Shown one piece after another: positions 1-6,447 of a stretch of DNA of 7,806 nt. The DNA is taken from NCBI GenBank assembly GCA_030830385.1, contig JAURNA010000061.1, positions 1 through 7,806 of the forward strand, given 5' to 3'. The notes beneath the pieces were generated by a model. The model worked only from the letters and a program-made list of their open reading frames with translations, was not told the origin of the DNA and made no database searches. Position numbers and translations under genes: made by a program. Position 1 is the first letter of the stretch; every line of letters begins with the position of its first letter. This DNA comes from Crocinitomicaceae bacterium (GTDB lineage: Bacteria; Bacteroidota; Bacteroidia; Flavobacteriales_D; Crocinitomicaceae).

Positions 1-70
1 GTTCTCGGCTCGTATGTTTGAACCTTGAACGTCATTTACAAGTAAATATACAAGAATATACTATTAACGA

Positions 71-390
71 TCAACCAAAACAGAGAGGATTAGGAGGTTC
101 TCGGCAGATACATAGAGTGATATCGTAGCCTAGGTCATAACCAGTTGAGCCTTGAGGAATTGTACACCTTTGATTTTTGCCTTCAAGGGTTAGCCAAGCA
201 TCAGGAAGCCATGGGCCTTGATCTGTATTGAGCAATGATATTTTTCAATGTTCTCCCAATCGGTATATTCTTGACCCCATTTGGGATGGGTTACAGTTCT
301 TATTTTCTCAGTGGTTAGCGTTTCGTACAAATCTTCAGGTTGCTCAGAATTTGGAGAATCTTTGAACAGGTTTTTGAAAAACTCAATTAT
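71..390 (-). pseudogene. Frameshifted remnant of a small unrecognised protein (TDQGPWLPDAW-type core)
   Basis: Two minus-strand frames join into one plausible protein of about 106 residues. The upstream frame reads IIEFFKNLFKDSPNSEQ and continues through TVTHPKWGQEYTDWENIEK. The downstream frame reads ISLLNTDQGPWLPDAWLTL and continues to a TGA at 71-73, through IPQGSTGYDLGYD. The switch falls on the T5 run at 241-245 (A5 on the coding strand); one extra base there restores a single frame. There is no ATG at the 5' end: the frame is open up to a TAG at 430-432, and the first codon shown (388-390) is ATA, so the start is mutated or the gene is 5'-truncated. The core recalls a small uncharacterised family with a W..[IL]...TTDxGP...D.[FW]..L.G....IPQ pattern (from memory, unverified). 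The usual C-terminal half of such proteins seems absent. A sequencing indel instead of real decay is possible. Confidence 0.55.
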
Positions 391-478
391 ACTCTTTCTA
401 CTGTGGGCATCATTGCATAGAACAAGCAGCTATAACCTATAGGTCAATACTTGTGGATATAAACCAGAAGTTATATCT

Positions 479-587
479 CTATTGTGTGTTTATGGATAAA
501 TCTAGTGGATCTAATGGACGATTAATGTTTTTGATGTGTTTGAGTGTAAATTTCTGTTGTTGCACTGCTATGTATGCTCCCCAGAAA
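479..587 (-). pseudogene. C-terminal remnant of a tyrosine recombinase (phage-type integrase)
   Basis: The minus strand carries two overlapping frames that together look like the end of a tyrosine recombinase. Frame one (587 down to a TAA at 522-524) reads FLGSIHSSATTEIYTQT. This resembles the family's LGHSSxxTTEIYTH box, which carries the nucleophilic tyrosine. Frame two takes over near 527-535 and reads IKNINRPLDPLDLSINTQ up to a TAG at 479-481. It resembles the short PLD-containing tail that follows the tyrosine box in Bacteroidota integrases. The upstream limit is a TAG at 588-590, and I cannot find the box I arginine or the HxxR motif further upstream. The gene is therefore both truncated and frameshifted and cannot encode an active enzyme. 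The assignment rests on short motifs read by eye. Its place beside tRNA-Leu fits an old integrative element. Confidence 0.55.
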
Positions 588-846
588 CTAGCGGTGAAGA
601 AATACGGTAAGGGCATTCTAATACAAGACTGGGAACCGTGATCGGTGAGCCACCGCAGGCAGTAAGAAAATCATTGCGAAAAAGGCAAAAAGTAAGGTGT
701 GGGAGTGAGAACTTCTCCGATTTCATGTTTTGCGGAGAGGAGAGAACTTGAGGCAGAATTGACGAAACTGTCAATTGGGAGTTCGAACCTCAAGAATGAA
801 TGCGGTATTCGCCCCAATCCCGTAACTGATCAAGGTTTTGAAAGGC
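588..846. other. Non-coding stretch with several inverted repeats
   Basis: I see no supportable gene here on either strand. The stretch holds a 5-bp GC-rich hairpin with a 3-base loop (643-647 with 651-655). It also holds TCTCCG/CGGAGA arms (714-719 and 733-738) and a nested pair in which an inner 7-bp stem (757-763 with 770-776) sits inside an outer 7-bp stem CTTGAGG/CCTCAAG (747-753 with 788-794). It lies between the recombinase remnant and the tRNA-Leu terminator. It could be an old attachment or recombination region or a structured RNA; the sequence alone does not decide. Confidence 0.45.
747..794. repeat. Nested inverted repeat (7-bp outer stem, 7-bp inner stem)
   Basis: The outer arms CTTGAGG (747-753) and CCTCAAG (788-794) are perfect complements. 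Inside them AATTGAC (757-763) and GTCAATT (770-776) form a perfect 7-bp stem with a 6-base loop. The right shoulder between the stems contains the palindrome GTTCGAAC (781-788). There is no T-run on either side, so an intrinsic terminator is unlikely. A recombinase binding region or a folded RNA is possible. Confidence 0.6.
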
Positions 847-884
847 ATAAAAAAGGAGAAACCAACAATTTTGATGATTTCTCC
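847..884 (-). terminator. Intrinsic terminator of tRNA-Leu
   Basis: On the minus strand, 7 bases after the tRNA, GGAGAAA (878-884) pairs with TTTCTCC (855-861) across a 16-base loop. An uninterrupted run of six T residues follows (849-854). This is a standard Rho-independent terminator, placed to end the tRNA transcript. Confidence 0.88.
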
Positions 885-891
885 TCTAAAG

Positions 892-974
892 TGCGCACGA
901 GAGGATTCGAACCTCCACGAGCTTGGCTCACCACCCCCTCAAGATGGCGTGTCTACCAGTTTCACCACGTGCGC
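892..974 (-). tRNA. tRNA-Leu (anticodon GAG)
   Basis: The minus strand folds into a complete 83-base class II tRNA. The acceptor stem GCGCACG/CGTGCGC is perfect, with discriminator A at 892. The D-arm is GTG...CAC around a TGGTAGA loop. The anticodon stem CCATC/GGTGG closes the loop TTGAGGG, giving anticodon GAG (938-940), which reads leucine CTC and CTT codons. The long variable arm GAGC-CAA-GCTC is typical of leucine tRNA, and the T-arm is GGAGG-TTCGAAT-CCTCT. The 3' CCA is not encoded, because CTT follows the discriminator, so it must be added after transcription. The gene stands alone with its own promoter and terminator. Confidence 0.96.
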
Positions 975-1313
975 AACTCGTACTTTTTTCCGTTGGGCAA
1001 CCCGGTCGTTTCCGGGTGCTGTTCCAATGGAGGAATGCAAATATAGTGGATTTATTTACTAAAAAAAGCGGTGCATAGCATCCCTCTGTAAAATTTGAAA
1101 GGATGTTCTGCCTGAGAATTACTTTTTGAATTTCAGATTGGTCGTGTCCGCGACGAACGATTTCAATTCGATGGCCGTTCGTTATCGTTGTTGATTGTAC
1201 CATCTTGTGTACGATACGGCTCAAAAACAGAACAGCACATGCACGAATTGGTTTCATAGGCCGGGTTTGTGCGGAAACGAATGTAATCGGTACCGGGACG
1301 GGATTGTCAAAGG
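975..1313. other. Intergenic region upstream of tRNA-Leu, no gene seen
   Basis: About 340 bases separate the tRNA from the stop codon of the secreted repeat protein. The part nearest the tRNA is its leader: a 6-bp hairpin ACCCGG/CCGGGT (1000-1005 with 1012-1017) and the promoter element at 1038-1045. Further right is a 7-bp inverted repeat ACGAACG/CGTTCGT (1153-1159 with 1176-1182) and an 8-base palindrome CGGTACCG (1288-1295). A minus-strand frame crosses the region but continues into the tRNA and has no recognisable domain, so I do not call it. I find no clear terminator for the operon that ends at 1314. Confidence 0.6.
1038..1045 (-). promoter_or_regulatory. -7 promoter element of tRNA-Leu
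   Basis: The minus strand reads TATATTTG, an exact match to the Bacteroidota -7 consensus TAnnTTTG. It ends about 63 bases before the first tRNA base. No clear TTG -33 element sits 17-20 bases upstream, only a T-rich run. The transcript would therefore begin with a leader that includes the 1000-1017 hairpin. Confidence 0.55.
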
Positions 1314-1793
1314 TTATTTATTTCTGAACCCAGTGAATACTGCCACGAAAACAATCGCTGTTTTCAAATCATCTTCCAATGTTTCGAATTCCACATCGAC
1401 ATTCCAACGTTCAAAATCTCCGGAGAATACAGTTCGAATCGTGCCGTCTGCATCTCCCGAAACGTCCCAGCGCTCGTAATCGTCGTTGAAAGTCGTTCGA
1501 ACCCGAATGGTTTTACCGTGACCTTTGATCTCCCAACTATCGAACGTGTTGGAGAATACTGTATGCATCTTAACATGACTACCTACTTCCCAACTGTCCC
1601 AATCTTCACGAAAAGTGGTGCGGATGGAGCATTCATCGTAATTCCAGTTGTCCCAGTCGTTTGAAAAGGCAACGCGAAATCGTTCACCGTCAAAATCCCA
1701 TTGTGTATAATCGTCTGTAAATGTCGTGCTGAGTCGTTGACCGAAGCCAAGTGAGCTGATTGCAATCGAAATCAGCAATACTGTTGTCTTCAT
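1314..1793 (-). CDS. Secreted protein of six F-x-x-[DT]-aromatic-x-x-W repeats
   Basis: This is a 159-residue protein of unknown function. Residues 1-19 form a signal peptide with a basic start, a hydrophobic core and an FGQ end, so export is likely. The mature part is six tandem repeats of 18-22 residues with the core F-x-x-[DT]-[WYF]-x-x-W at residues 25-32, 43-50, 61-68, 80-87, 102-109 and 123-130. Each is preceded by an alternating strand such as RVRTTF and followed by a strand such as WEVGS, so a meander of beta hairpins is likely (inference). A short acidic stretch and a hydrophobic tail (about 145-155) close the chain. I see no lipobox and no type IX sorting domain. The ATG lies only 2 bases after the stop of the NatB-type permease, so it is almost surely co-transcribed and may serve the exporter or its stress response. 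No named family is recognised. Confidence 0.85.
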   Translation of the reverse strand: MKTTVLLISIAISSLGFGQRLSTTFTDDYTQWDFDGERFRVAFSNDWDNWNYDECSIRTTFREDWDSWEVGSHVKMHTVFSNTFDSWEIKGHGKTIRVRTTFNDDYERWDVSGDADGTIRTVFSGDFERWNVDVEFETLEDDLKTAIVFVAVFTGFRNK

Positions 1794-1795
1794 GG

Positions 1796-2986
1796 TTATA
1801 AGATAACGTTTGTTTCTTTATCAAATCGTTTGTACGATATAAAAACTGCACCAACTGCCAGGGTTACCATGACACCAAAGCTGAGGAGCAATAAACCGAC
1901 GTCAAGTGTTTCTGCGATGAGTTCTTTTGTGGCAAGAACGATATTTACGACCGGAATCGCTGCGGTGATTTCATTCAGTTCAATACCCGGGAAGAAACCG
2001 ATCATGGCGGGTAAAACCATTACGATATTAAGAGGTGTGATGATGCTCTGTGCTTCCTTAAAACTCTTGGCATATACCGCTACGGGAATCATTACGCCTG
2101 CAAAAAAGACGGTAAGAGGAAAGAGAAGCCCGTAAAGCATCAGGACAAACTTCGGACTCAATATGCTGTGAGAAACGGCAAGCAGTTCTTTGTCTTTTAC
2201 GAGGTCGAGGACTTCTATGGAGAGGAATAATCCGAGCAAAGCAAAAGAAGATGCTAGCAACCCGGAAAGAACAACCACCCCCATTTTTCCGAAGAGAATC
2301 TGCCAGCGGGCAACGGGTGTCGTGAGCAAGGTTTCAAGGGTTCCACGTTCTTTTTCACCGGTAAACAGATCGATTGCCGGATACATACACCCCAGAAATC
2401 CAAACGCGATGAAGATGTAGGGAAGAATTCCACCGGCAAGCTTTCCAATCATTTCTTTATCGGAAGCGACATTGTTGTACGAAACATCCAGGGGGGTGAG
2501 CTCTTCCTGATTCAATTCCATTTCGATGTATCGCTCCTGTTTAGCGATTTCTTCAATGGCCTCCAGGTAGGCTTCGGCCCGATTCACCATTCCGAAGTCG
2601 GTGCCGTTGTAATAGACTTTTACCGACGCGGGCTTGTGTTCTGTGAGTAAGGCATCAAAGTTGTCCTCGATGACAATTCCGATTTGAAGGCTGTCTTTGC
2701 GAAGGTCTTCGATCATGGAGATTGAATCGCCATACTTGTTGATTTCTTTTGTGCCGAGTTTTGCCGGAAGAGTATCCCACTTTTCCGTCAAGTAGCTGTC
2801 CGCGGGCCCTACAAACCCAATTTGAACGATTTTTTTTGCTGCTTTTTCGTTGAATGACTCAGAAACGCCAACAAATACATTGAGAATAATCGGAAAGATG
2901 AGTACGGGAATTACCAGCATCATTATGAGCGTTCTCCGATCTCTTAACGTGTCTTTGAGTTCTTTTTTGAATAGTGTAAAAATCAT
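1796..2986 (-). CDS. natB: NatB-type ABC-2 transporter permease
   Basis: This 396-residue membrane subunit belongs to an ABC-2 exporter. Its layout is that of the NatB family: a cytoplasmic start, a first membrane helix at about 20-40, a large extracytoplasmic domain at about 41-180, then a cluster of helices at roughly 183-205, 232-258, 281-305, 318-334 and 366-384. The cytoplasmic motif EKERGTLETLLTTPV (211-225) after the second helix is the family's hallmark and probably contacts the ATPase. NatB of Bacillus takes part in sodium efflux, but many relatives export other compounds, so the substrate is open. The ATG overlaps the ATPase stop by 4 bases (ATGA), showing translational coupling. 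The full length and intact motifs suggest it is functional. Confidence 0.88.
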   Translation of the reverse strand: MIFTLFKKELKDTLRDRRTLIMMLVIPVLIFPIILNVFVGVSESFNEKAAKKIVQIGFVGPADSYLTEKWDTLPAKLGTKEINKYGDSISMIEDLRKDSLQIGIVIEDNFDALLTEHKPASVKVYYNGTDFGMVNRAEAYLEAIEEIAKQERYIEMELNQEELTPLDVSYNNVASDKEMIGKLAGGILPYIFIAFGFLGCMYPAIDLFTGEKERGTLETLLTTPVARWQILFGKMGVVVLSGLLASSFALLGLFLSIEVLDLVKDKELLAVSHSILSPKFVLMLYGLLFPLTVFFAGVMIPVAVYAKSFKEAQSIITPLNIVMVLPAMIGFFPGIELNEITAAIPVVNIVLATKELIAETLDVGLLLLSFGVMVTLAVGAVFISYKRFDKETNVIL

Positions 2987-3759
2987 GCTTCCACCGTTTT
3001 CGATTCGTTCACAATTCGAATAAATTCTCCTGTGAGGCTTTTCTCCTGCATGGACGATCTGAAGTAATCCATTGAGCCGTTGAACAGTATTTTGCCTTTG
3101 TGGATGATCGCCATATCATCGCACAATAAGTCAACCTCACTCATGATGTGGCTGGAAAATATCACAGTTTTGCCTTGGTTCTTACAATCGCGAATCAACT
3201 GAATAATGTTTTCCGCGGTAATTACGTCCAAACCACTCGTAGGTTCATCGAAAATAACAACCTCAGGATCATGAATCATGGTCCGGCAAATCGAAACTTT
3301 TTGCTTCATTCCTGTCGAAAGCTTTCCAATTCGTTTCCCCTGAAAATCGTGCATATCCAGAAGGTCGTACAATTTGTTCCTACGCTCAATTGTCGTTTCT
3401 TTGGGAATCGAGTAGAGGTCTGCGAAGTATTGAATCAATTCGTTGGGAGTGAGACGCGCATACAGCCCGGTGGACCCCGTTAGGAACCCCATTTTCCTGC
3501 GTGCTTTCTGCGGTTCTTCCACGGCATTAATCCCTGCAATTTCAATGGATCCTTCTGTAGGTTTAAAAATCGTGGAGAGCATACGAAGAGTCGTTGTTTT
3601 TCCCGCTCCGTTCGGACCCAACATCGAAAAAACGCGTCCGGGTCGACATTCGAATGAAACCCCGTCAACGGCAACTGAGGCTGAATCATGGGTATTTAAT
3701 TCTTTGCGTTGTTGTCGATTCAGGGCAAATTCCTTTCTCAGGTTTTGAACTTTGATCAA
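2983..3759 (-). CDS. natA: NatA-type ABC transporter ATP-binding protein
   Basis: This 258-residue cytoplasmic ATPase drives the permease encoded next to it. All core motifs are present: Walker A GPNGAGKTT (48-56), signature LSTGM (147-151), Walker B VVIFDE (167-172) with the D-loop SGLD, and the switch histidine in SSH (204). The segment after Walker A reads FLTGSTGLYARLT where many ABC ATPases have a Q-loop glutamine; this form is typical of the NatA branch. About 15 extra residues at 14-28 lie between the first strand and VDGVSF. The start appears to be TTG (3757-3759): the frame stays open upstream to a TAA but offers no ATG, and homologous proteins begin with a similar MIKVxNL segment. 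It is the first gene of a three-gene minus-strand operon. Confidence 0.92.
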   Translation of the reverse strand: MIKVQNLRKEFALNRQQRKELNTHDSASVAVDGVSFECRPGRVFSMLGPNGAGKTTTLRMLSTIFKPTEGSIEIAGINAVEEPQKARRKMGFLTGSTGLYARLTPNELIQYFADLYSIPKETTIERRNKLYDLLDMHDFQGKRIGKLSTGMKQKVSICRTMIHDPEVVIFDEPTSGLDVITAENIIQLIRDCKNQGKTVIFSSHIMSEVDLLCDDMAIIHKGKILFNGSMDYFRSSMQEKSLTGEFIRIVNESKTVEA

Positions 3760-3811
3760 TTTGAATGTGTTTTTGTTGGCTTAAACGATATAAAAATACG
3801 AACTTTCCGTT
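3760..3811. promoter_or_regulatory. 52-base divergent promoter region between natA and the TfoX-domain gene
   Basis: The gap between the two divergent starts must hold transcription signals for both sides. It is AT-rich, with TATAAAAATA around 3789-3798 as the best core for the plus-strand gene and TTG triplets upstream of it (around 3774-3777). Neither strand shows a full TAnnTTTG element. The assignment rests mainly on gene layout. Confidence 0.4.
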
Positions 3812-4156
3812 GTGGCGTACAATCAATATCTACAGGAACGGATTCATTCTCTTTTAAACGAAAAGAAAGTACCATTTATCGCGAAAAAGATGATGGGAGG
3901 ACTGTGTTATATGATAGATGACAAAATGTGCCTGGGAATTGTTGGCGACGACATGATGGCACGCGTTGGTCCGGATGCATACGAATCATTATTGTCAAAA
4001 GAACACGCGCGTGAAATGAACTTTACCAAACGTCCGATGAAAGGGTATTTATTCATAGCCCCGGAAGGAATCGACTTTGAGAGTGATCTGGAGTTTTGGG
4101 TGGATCGCTGTTTGGAGTTCAATCCGCAGGCGAAATCATCCACAAAAAAGAAGTAA
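3812..4156 (+). CDS. TfoX N-terminal domain protein
   Basis: This is a small cytoplasmic protein of 114 residues made almost entirely of one TfoX N-terminal domain. The diagnostic features are the FIAKKMMGGLCYMIDDKM strand pair near 22-39, a DDMMARVGP segment (46-54) and the FTKRPMKGYLFIAPEGI block (71-87). A helix and a lysine-rich tail, KSSTKKK, follow. The C-terminal TfoX domain of the competence regulator is absent, as is usual for the many stand-alone TfoX_N proteins, whose role is unknown. A role in competence should not be assumed. The start is GTG (3812), because an in-frame TAA lies at 3791-3793 with no ATG between. It is divergent from natA and its stop is 10 bases from the stop of the convergent gcvT. 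Confidence 0.85.
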   Translation: MAYNQYLQERIHSLLNEKKVPFIAKKMMGGLCYMIDDKMCLGIVGDDMMARVGPDAYESLLSKEHAREMNFTKRPMKGYLFIAPEGIDFESDLEFWVDRCLEFNPQAKSSTKKK

Positions 4157-4166
4157 AACGAGCAAA

Positions 4167-5255
4167 CTACTGTTTGTAGAAAGGAAGTTTAACGACCTGA
4201 GCTTTGACGGGTTTGTTTCGGATTTCAACGAAGACTTCACTATCCACTTCATGATTTCCCATGTTCACGTACCCTAAACCGATGCCTTTTTTCATAGAAG
4301 GCGACATGGTTCCGGAAGTTACTCGTCCGATTGTCTCGCCTCCTTTATTGAGGATGGGGTAGTCATGACGTGGAATTCCGCGGTCGATCATTTCGAAGGC
4401 AATTAGTTTACGGCTGACACCTGCCTCTTTTTGTTCGGCGAGGAAGGATTTGTCAACGAAATCCGCGTCTTTTCCAAGTTTGGTAATCCATCCCAACCCG
4501 GCTTCCAATGGGGAAGTAGTATCATCAATGTCGTTCCCATAGAGGCAAAAGCCCATTTCGAGGCGAAGGGTGTCACGAGCTGCTAATCCGATGGGTTGAA
4601 TCCCAAATTCTGCACCGGCTTCCAAAACGTTCTCCCAAACCTGCGCAACTTCATCGTTTTTGCAATAAATCTCAAATCCACCGCTTCCTGTGTATCCGGT
4701 TGCAGAGATAATCGCGTTTGGGATACCGGCGAAATCGGCCACCTCAAAGTGATAGTATTTGATGGCCGAAAGGTCGATTGAACTCAACGATTGCATGGCT
4801 TCAACTGCTTTTGGTCCCTGAATCGCCAATAAAGAGTATTCATCGGAAAGATTGCGCATGTCTGCATCCATGTCGTTGTGCGATGAAATCCAATCCCAAT
4901 CCTTTTCGATATTTGATGCATTGACAACGAGCAGGTATTCCGCTTCCTTGATTCGATAAATGATGAGGTCGTCGACAATTCCACCTTTTCCATTCGGCAT
5001 GCAGCTATACTGCGCACGCCCAACGGTTAACGCAGAGGCATCATTGGAACTGATTTTCTGAATCAAATCCAAAGCGCCCGAACCCGAGATTAAAAATTCT
5101 CCCATGTGAGAAACGTCAAATACTCCGACACCCGTTCGAACAGTTTCATGCTCGGTATTTACACCGGCATATTGGACGGGCATTTCATATCCCGCAAAAG
5201 GAACCATTTTTCCTCCGTGAGCGATGTGTTGATCGTGAAGAGCTAAACGTTTCAT
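4167..5255 (-). CDS. gcvT: Glycine cleavage system T protein (aminomethyltransferase)
   Basis: GcvT takes the aminomethyl group carried on the lipoyl arm of the H protein and transfers its methylene to tetrahydrofolate, releasing ammonia. The 362 residues match the family length. Characteristic blocks are GGKMVPFAGYEMPVQY (14-29), FDVSHMGE (46-53), GGIVDDLIIYR (91-101) with the conserved acidic pair, GYTGSGGFEIY (187-197), ARDTLRLEMGFCLYGND (226-242) and RVTSGTMSPS (311-320). Start choice: an in-frame ATG 84 bases upstream would add 28 residues without family similarity and overlap the oxidoreductase gene. The ATG at 5253-5255 gives the expected KRLALHDQHIAHGGKMVPF beginning. The H and P protein genes are not in the window, so the system is scattered. 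The upstream FAD oxidoreductase points to linked amine and one-carbon metabolism. Confidence 0.96.
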   Translation of the reverse strand: MKRLALHDQHIAHGGKMVPFAGYEMPVQYAGVNTEHETVRTGVGVFDVSHMGEFLISGSGALDLIQKISSNDASALTVGRAQYSCMPNGKGGIVDDLIIYRIKEAEYLLVVNASNIEKDWDWISSHNDMDADMRNLSDEYSLLAIQGPKAVEAMQSLSSIDLSAIKYYHFEVADFAGIPNAIISATGYTGSGGFEIYCKNDEVAQVWENVLEAGAEFGIQPIGLAARDTLRLEMGFCLYGNDIDDTTSPLEAGLGWITKLGKDADFVDKSFLAEQKEAGVSRKLIAFEMIDRGIPRHDYPILNKGGETIGRVTSGTMSPSMKKGIGLGYVNMGNHEVDSEVFVEIRNKPVKAQVVKLPFYKQ

Positions 5256-5272
5256 GGACTTAATTTTGAGAG

Positions 5273-5280
5273 CAAATTTA
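5273..5280 (-). promoter_or_regulatory. Probable -7 element of gcvT
   Basis: The minus strand reads TAAATTTG, matching the Bacteroidota TAnnTTTG element, with 17 bases between it and the gcvT ATG. It sits in the 43-base gap after the oxidoreductase stop. No clear -33 TTG is seen at the right spacing. If active, gcvT could be transcribed alone with a very short leader as well as by read-through. Confidence 0.45.
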
Positions 5281-5298
5281 ACACTAAAGACGTTCGGA

Positions 5299-6447
5299 TT
5301 ACATCCCTTCGGAAATTGCATCTCCCAATTCTTGTCCAACGAGGGTTCCTATCGCGATACCCATTCCTCCTAATCGAACGCCGCAATACACATTTCTCCG
5401 AATTTCTTTAAGGATTGGACGTTTCGACCCGCCCACTCCCATAACGCCCGCCCAGCGCATGGAAATCGAAATTTCACGGTTCGGAAGAATCACTTCATGA
5501 AGAAATTTTTCGAGGTTTCTCATGATGAAATCAGTCGTGATCATTTCCGTGGTAGTTTCACCTTCTTTGTCCAAATTCCGACCACCGCCCAGTAAAATTC
5601 GATTGTCTATGTTGCGGAAGTAGTAATATCCCGTCTGGTAGTGGAACGTGCCTTTTACCGCCAGATCGCGAATGGGCTCAGTAATCAATACTTGTGCCCT
5701 TGCGGGGCTCACGTCTTCCTCCGGCAGGAGATGCCGGGCAAATCCATTGGTGCAAATAGCGACTTTTTTGCAGTGCAAAATGCCGAGGTTCGTCTCAATT
5801 GAGATGTTGTCAGAATCGCTGTGAACCGATAGTGCATGCACTCCAAACAAGACGCGAATATCAACTGAAGTTACCTGTTGATAGAGGGAGGTATTCATCT
5901 TTCCTGTGTCGATCTGCCCCTCAAGAATGTTCCGGATGCTGGTTTGTATGCCTTGAAAACCAAAGACATCTCCAACGGAATCATCTACGCGGTATACATC
6001 AGATTCTCCTGTAATACACTTTATCCGGTAATTGTACTCGTCCAGATGGGGCACTACTGCTTCAAAAACGGTTATTTCTTGCTCAGTAATTAAATCCCAC
6101 GATCCGTTCGGTTGAAAATCAATTGCTGCATCGCCGTGTGCCTTTCGCAATGCCCGTAGGCCTTTCCATCTCATTTCTACCGTTTCCCACACCACTTCAG
6201 GACCGAACGTATTCATGTCATCAAATAATTCCGTAGCGCTGCCAAAACAGGCAAAACCAGCGTTTTTCGTGGATGCACCACTTGGTAAGAGACCACGTTC
6301 GATAACAACAATTTTCGCTTTGGGGTTTCTGCGGCGAAGTTGAAGTGCTGTGTTGTATCCGACAATGCCCGCGCCGATAATCACGAAATCCACGTCAAAC
6401 GAATAGTTCTTTCGTTCCCAATAACTCCAATGTTCAATACTCTGCAT
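5299..6447 (-). CDS. FAD-dependent amine or amino-acid oxidoreductase (DAO family)
   Basis: This 382-residue flavoenzyme belongs to the DAO fold family that includes glycine and sarcosine oxidases and gamma-glutamylputrescine oxidase. The N-terminal dinucleotide-binding motif VIIGAGIVGYNTALQL begins at residue 22, with the acidic end of the second strand in VVIER. Next comes the family box PSGASTKNAGF, which contacts FAD. The C-terminal block GGSKRPIL...YCGVRLGGMGIAIGTLVGQ closes the FAD site. The start at 6445-6447 is preferred: AGGA (6456-6459) sits 8 bases upstream, and the 18-residue extension from the next ATG upstream (6501) looks like untranslated leader. The true substrate cannot be read from sequence. 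Its position directly before gcvT suggests oxidation of glycine, sarcosine or a related N-methyl amine (inference). No signal peptide is seen, so it is cytoplasmic. Confidence 0.88.
   Translation of the reverse strand: MQSIEHWSYWERKNYSFDVDFVIIGAGIVGYNTALQLRRRNPKAKIVVIERGLLPSGASTKNAGFACFGSATELFDDMNTFGPEVVWETVEMRWKGLRALRKAHGDAAIDFQPNGSWDLITEQEITVFEAVVPHLDEYNYRIKCITGESDVYRVDDSVGDVFGFQGIQTSIRNILEGQIDTGKMNTSLYQQVTSVDIRVLFGVHALSVHSDSDNISIETNLGILHCKKVAICTNGFARHLLPEEDVSPARAQVLITEPIRDLAVKGTFHYQTGYYYFRNIDNRILLGGGRNLDKEGETTTEMITTDFIMRNLEKFLHEVILPNREISISMRWAGVMGVGGSKRPILKEIRRNVYCGVRLGGMGIAIGTLVGQELGDAISEGM

Noticed and set aside
1..105. Nine-base direct repeat GTTCTCGGC (1-9 and 97-105) and a short palindrome at 34-47
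   Set aside because: They are too short to support a mobile-element boundary or operator, and nothing nearby gives them context.
453..641. Plus-strand 62-codon frame with a cysteine-rich stretch
   Set aside because: It needs a GTG start and lies antisense to the recombinase remnant, which explains the sequence better.
699..1046. Plus-strand open frame of 115 codons over the tRNA
   Set aside because: It reads straight through the tRNA-Leu terminator and the antisense of the tRNA, has no recognisable domain, and its 5' part is the inverted-repeat region.
928..1257. Minus-strand open frame of 109 codons
   Set aside because: It runs into the tRNA-Leu gene and its promoter and shows no domain or biased composition, so chance is the better explanation.
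4163..4176. CAAAC-TACT-GTTTG hairpin at the gcvT / TfoX_N convergent junction
   Set aside because: The stem is only 5 bp and AT-rich, with no tight T-run on either strand, so I do not call it a terminator.
5256..5339. 28-residue N-terminal extension of GcvT
   Set aside because: It would overlap the oxidoreductase gene and the TAAATTTG element, and the family's proteins begin at the later ATG.
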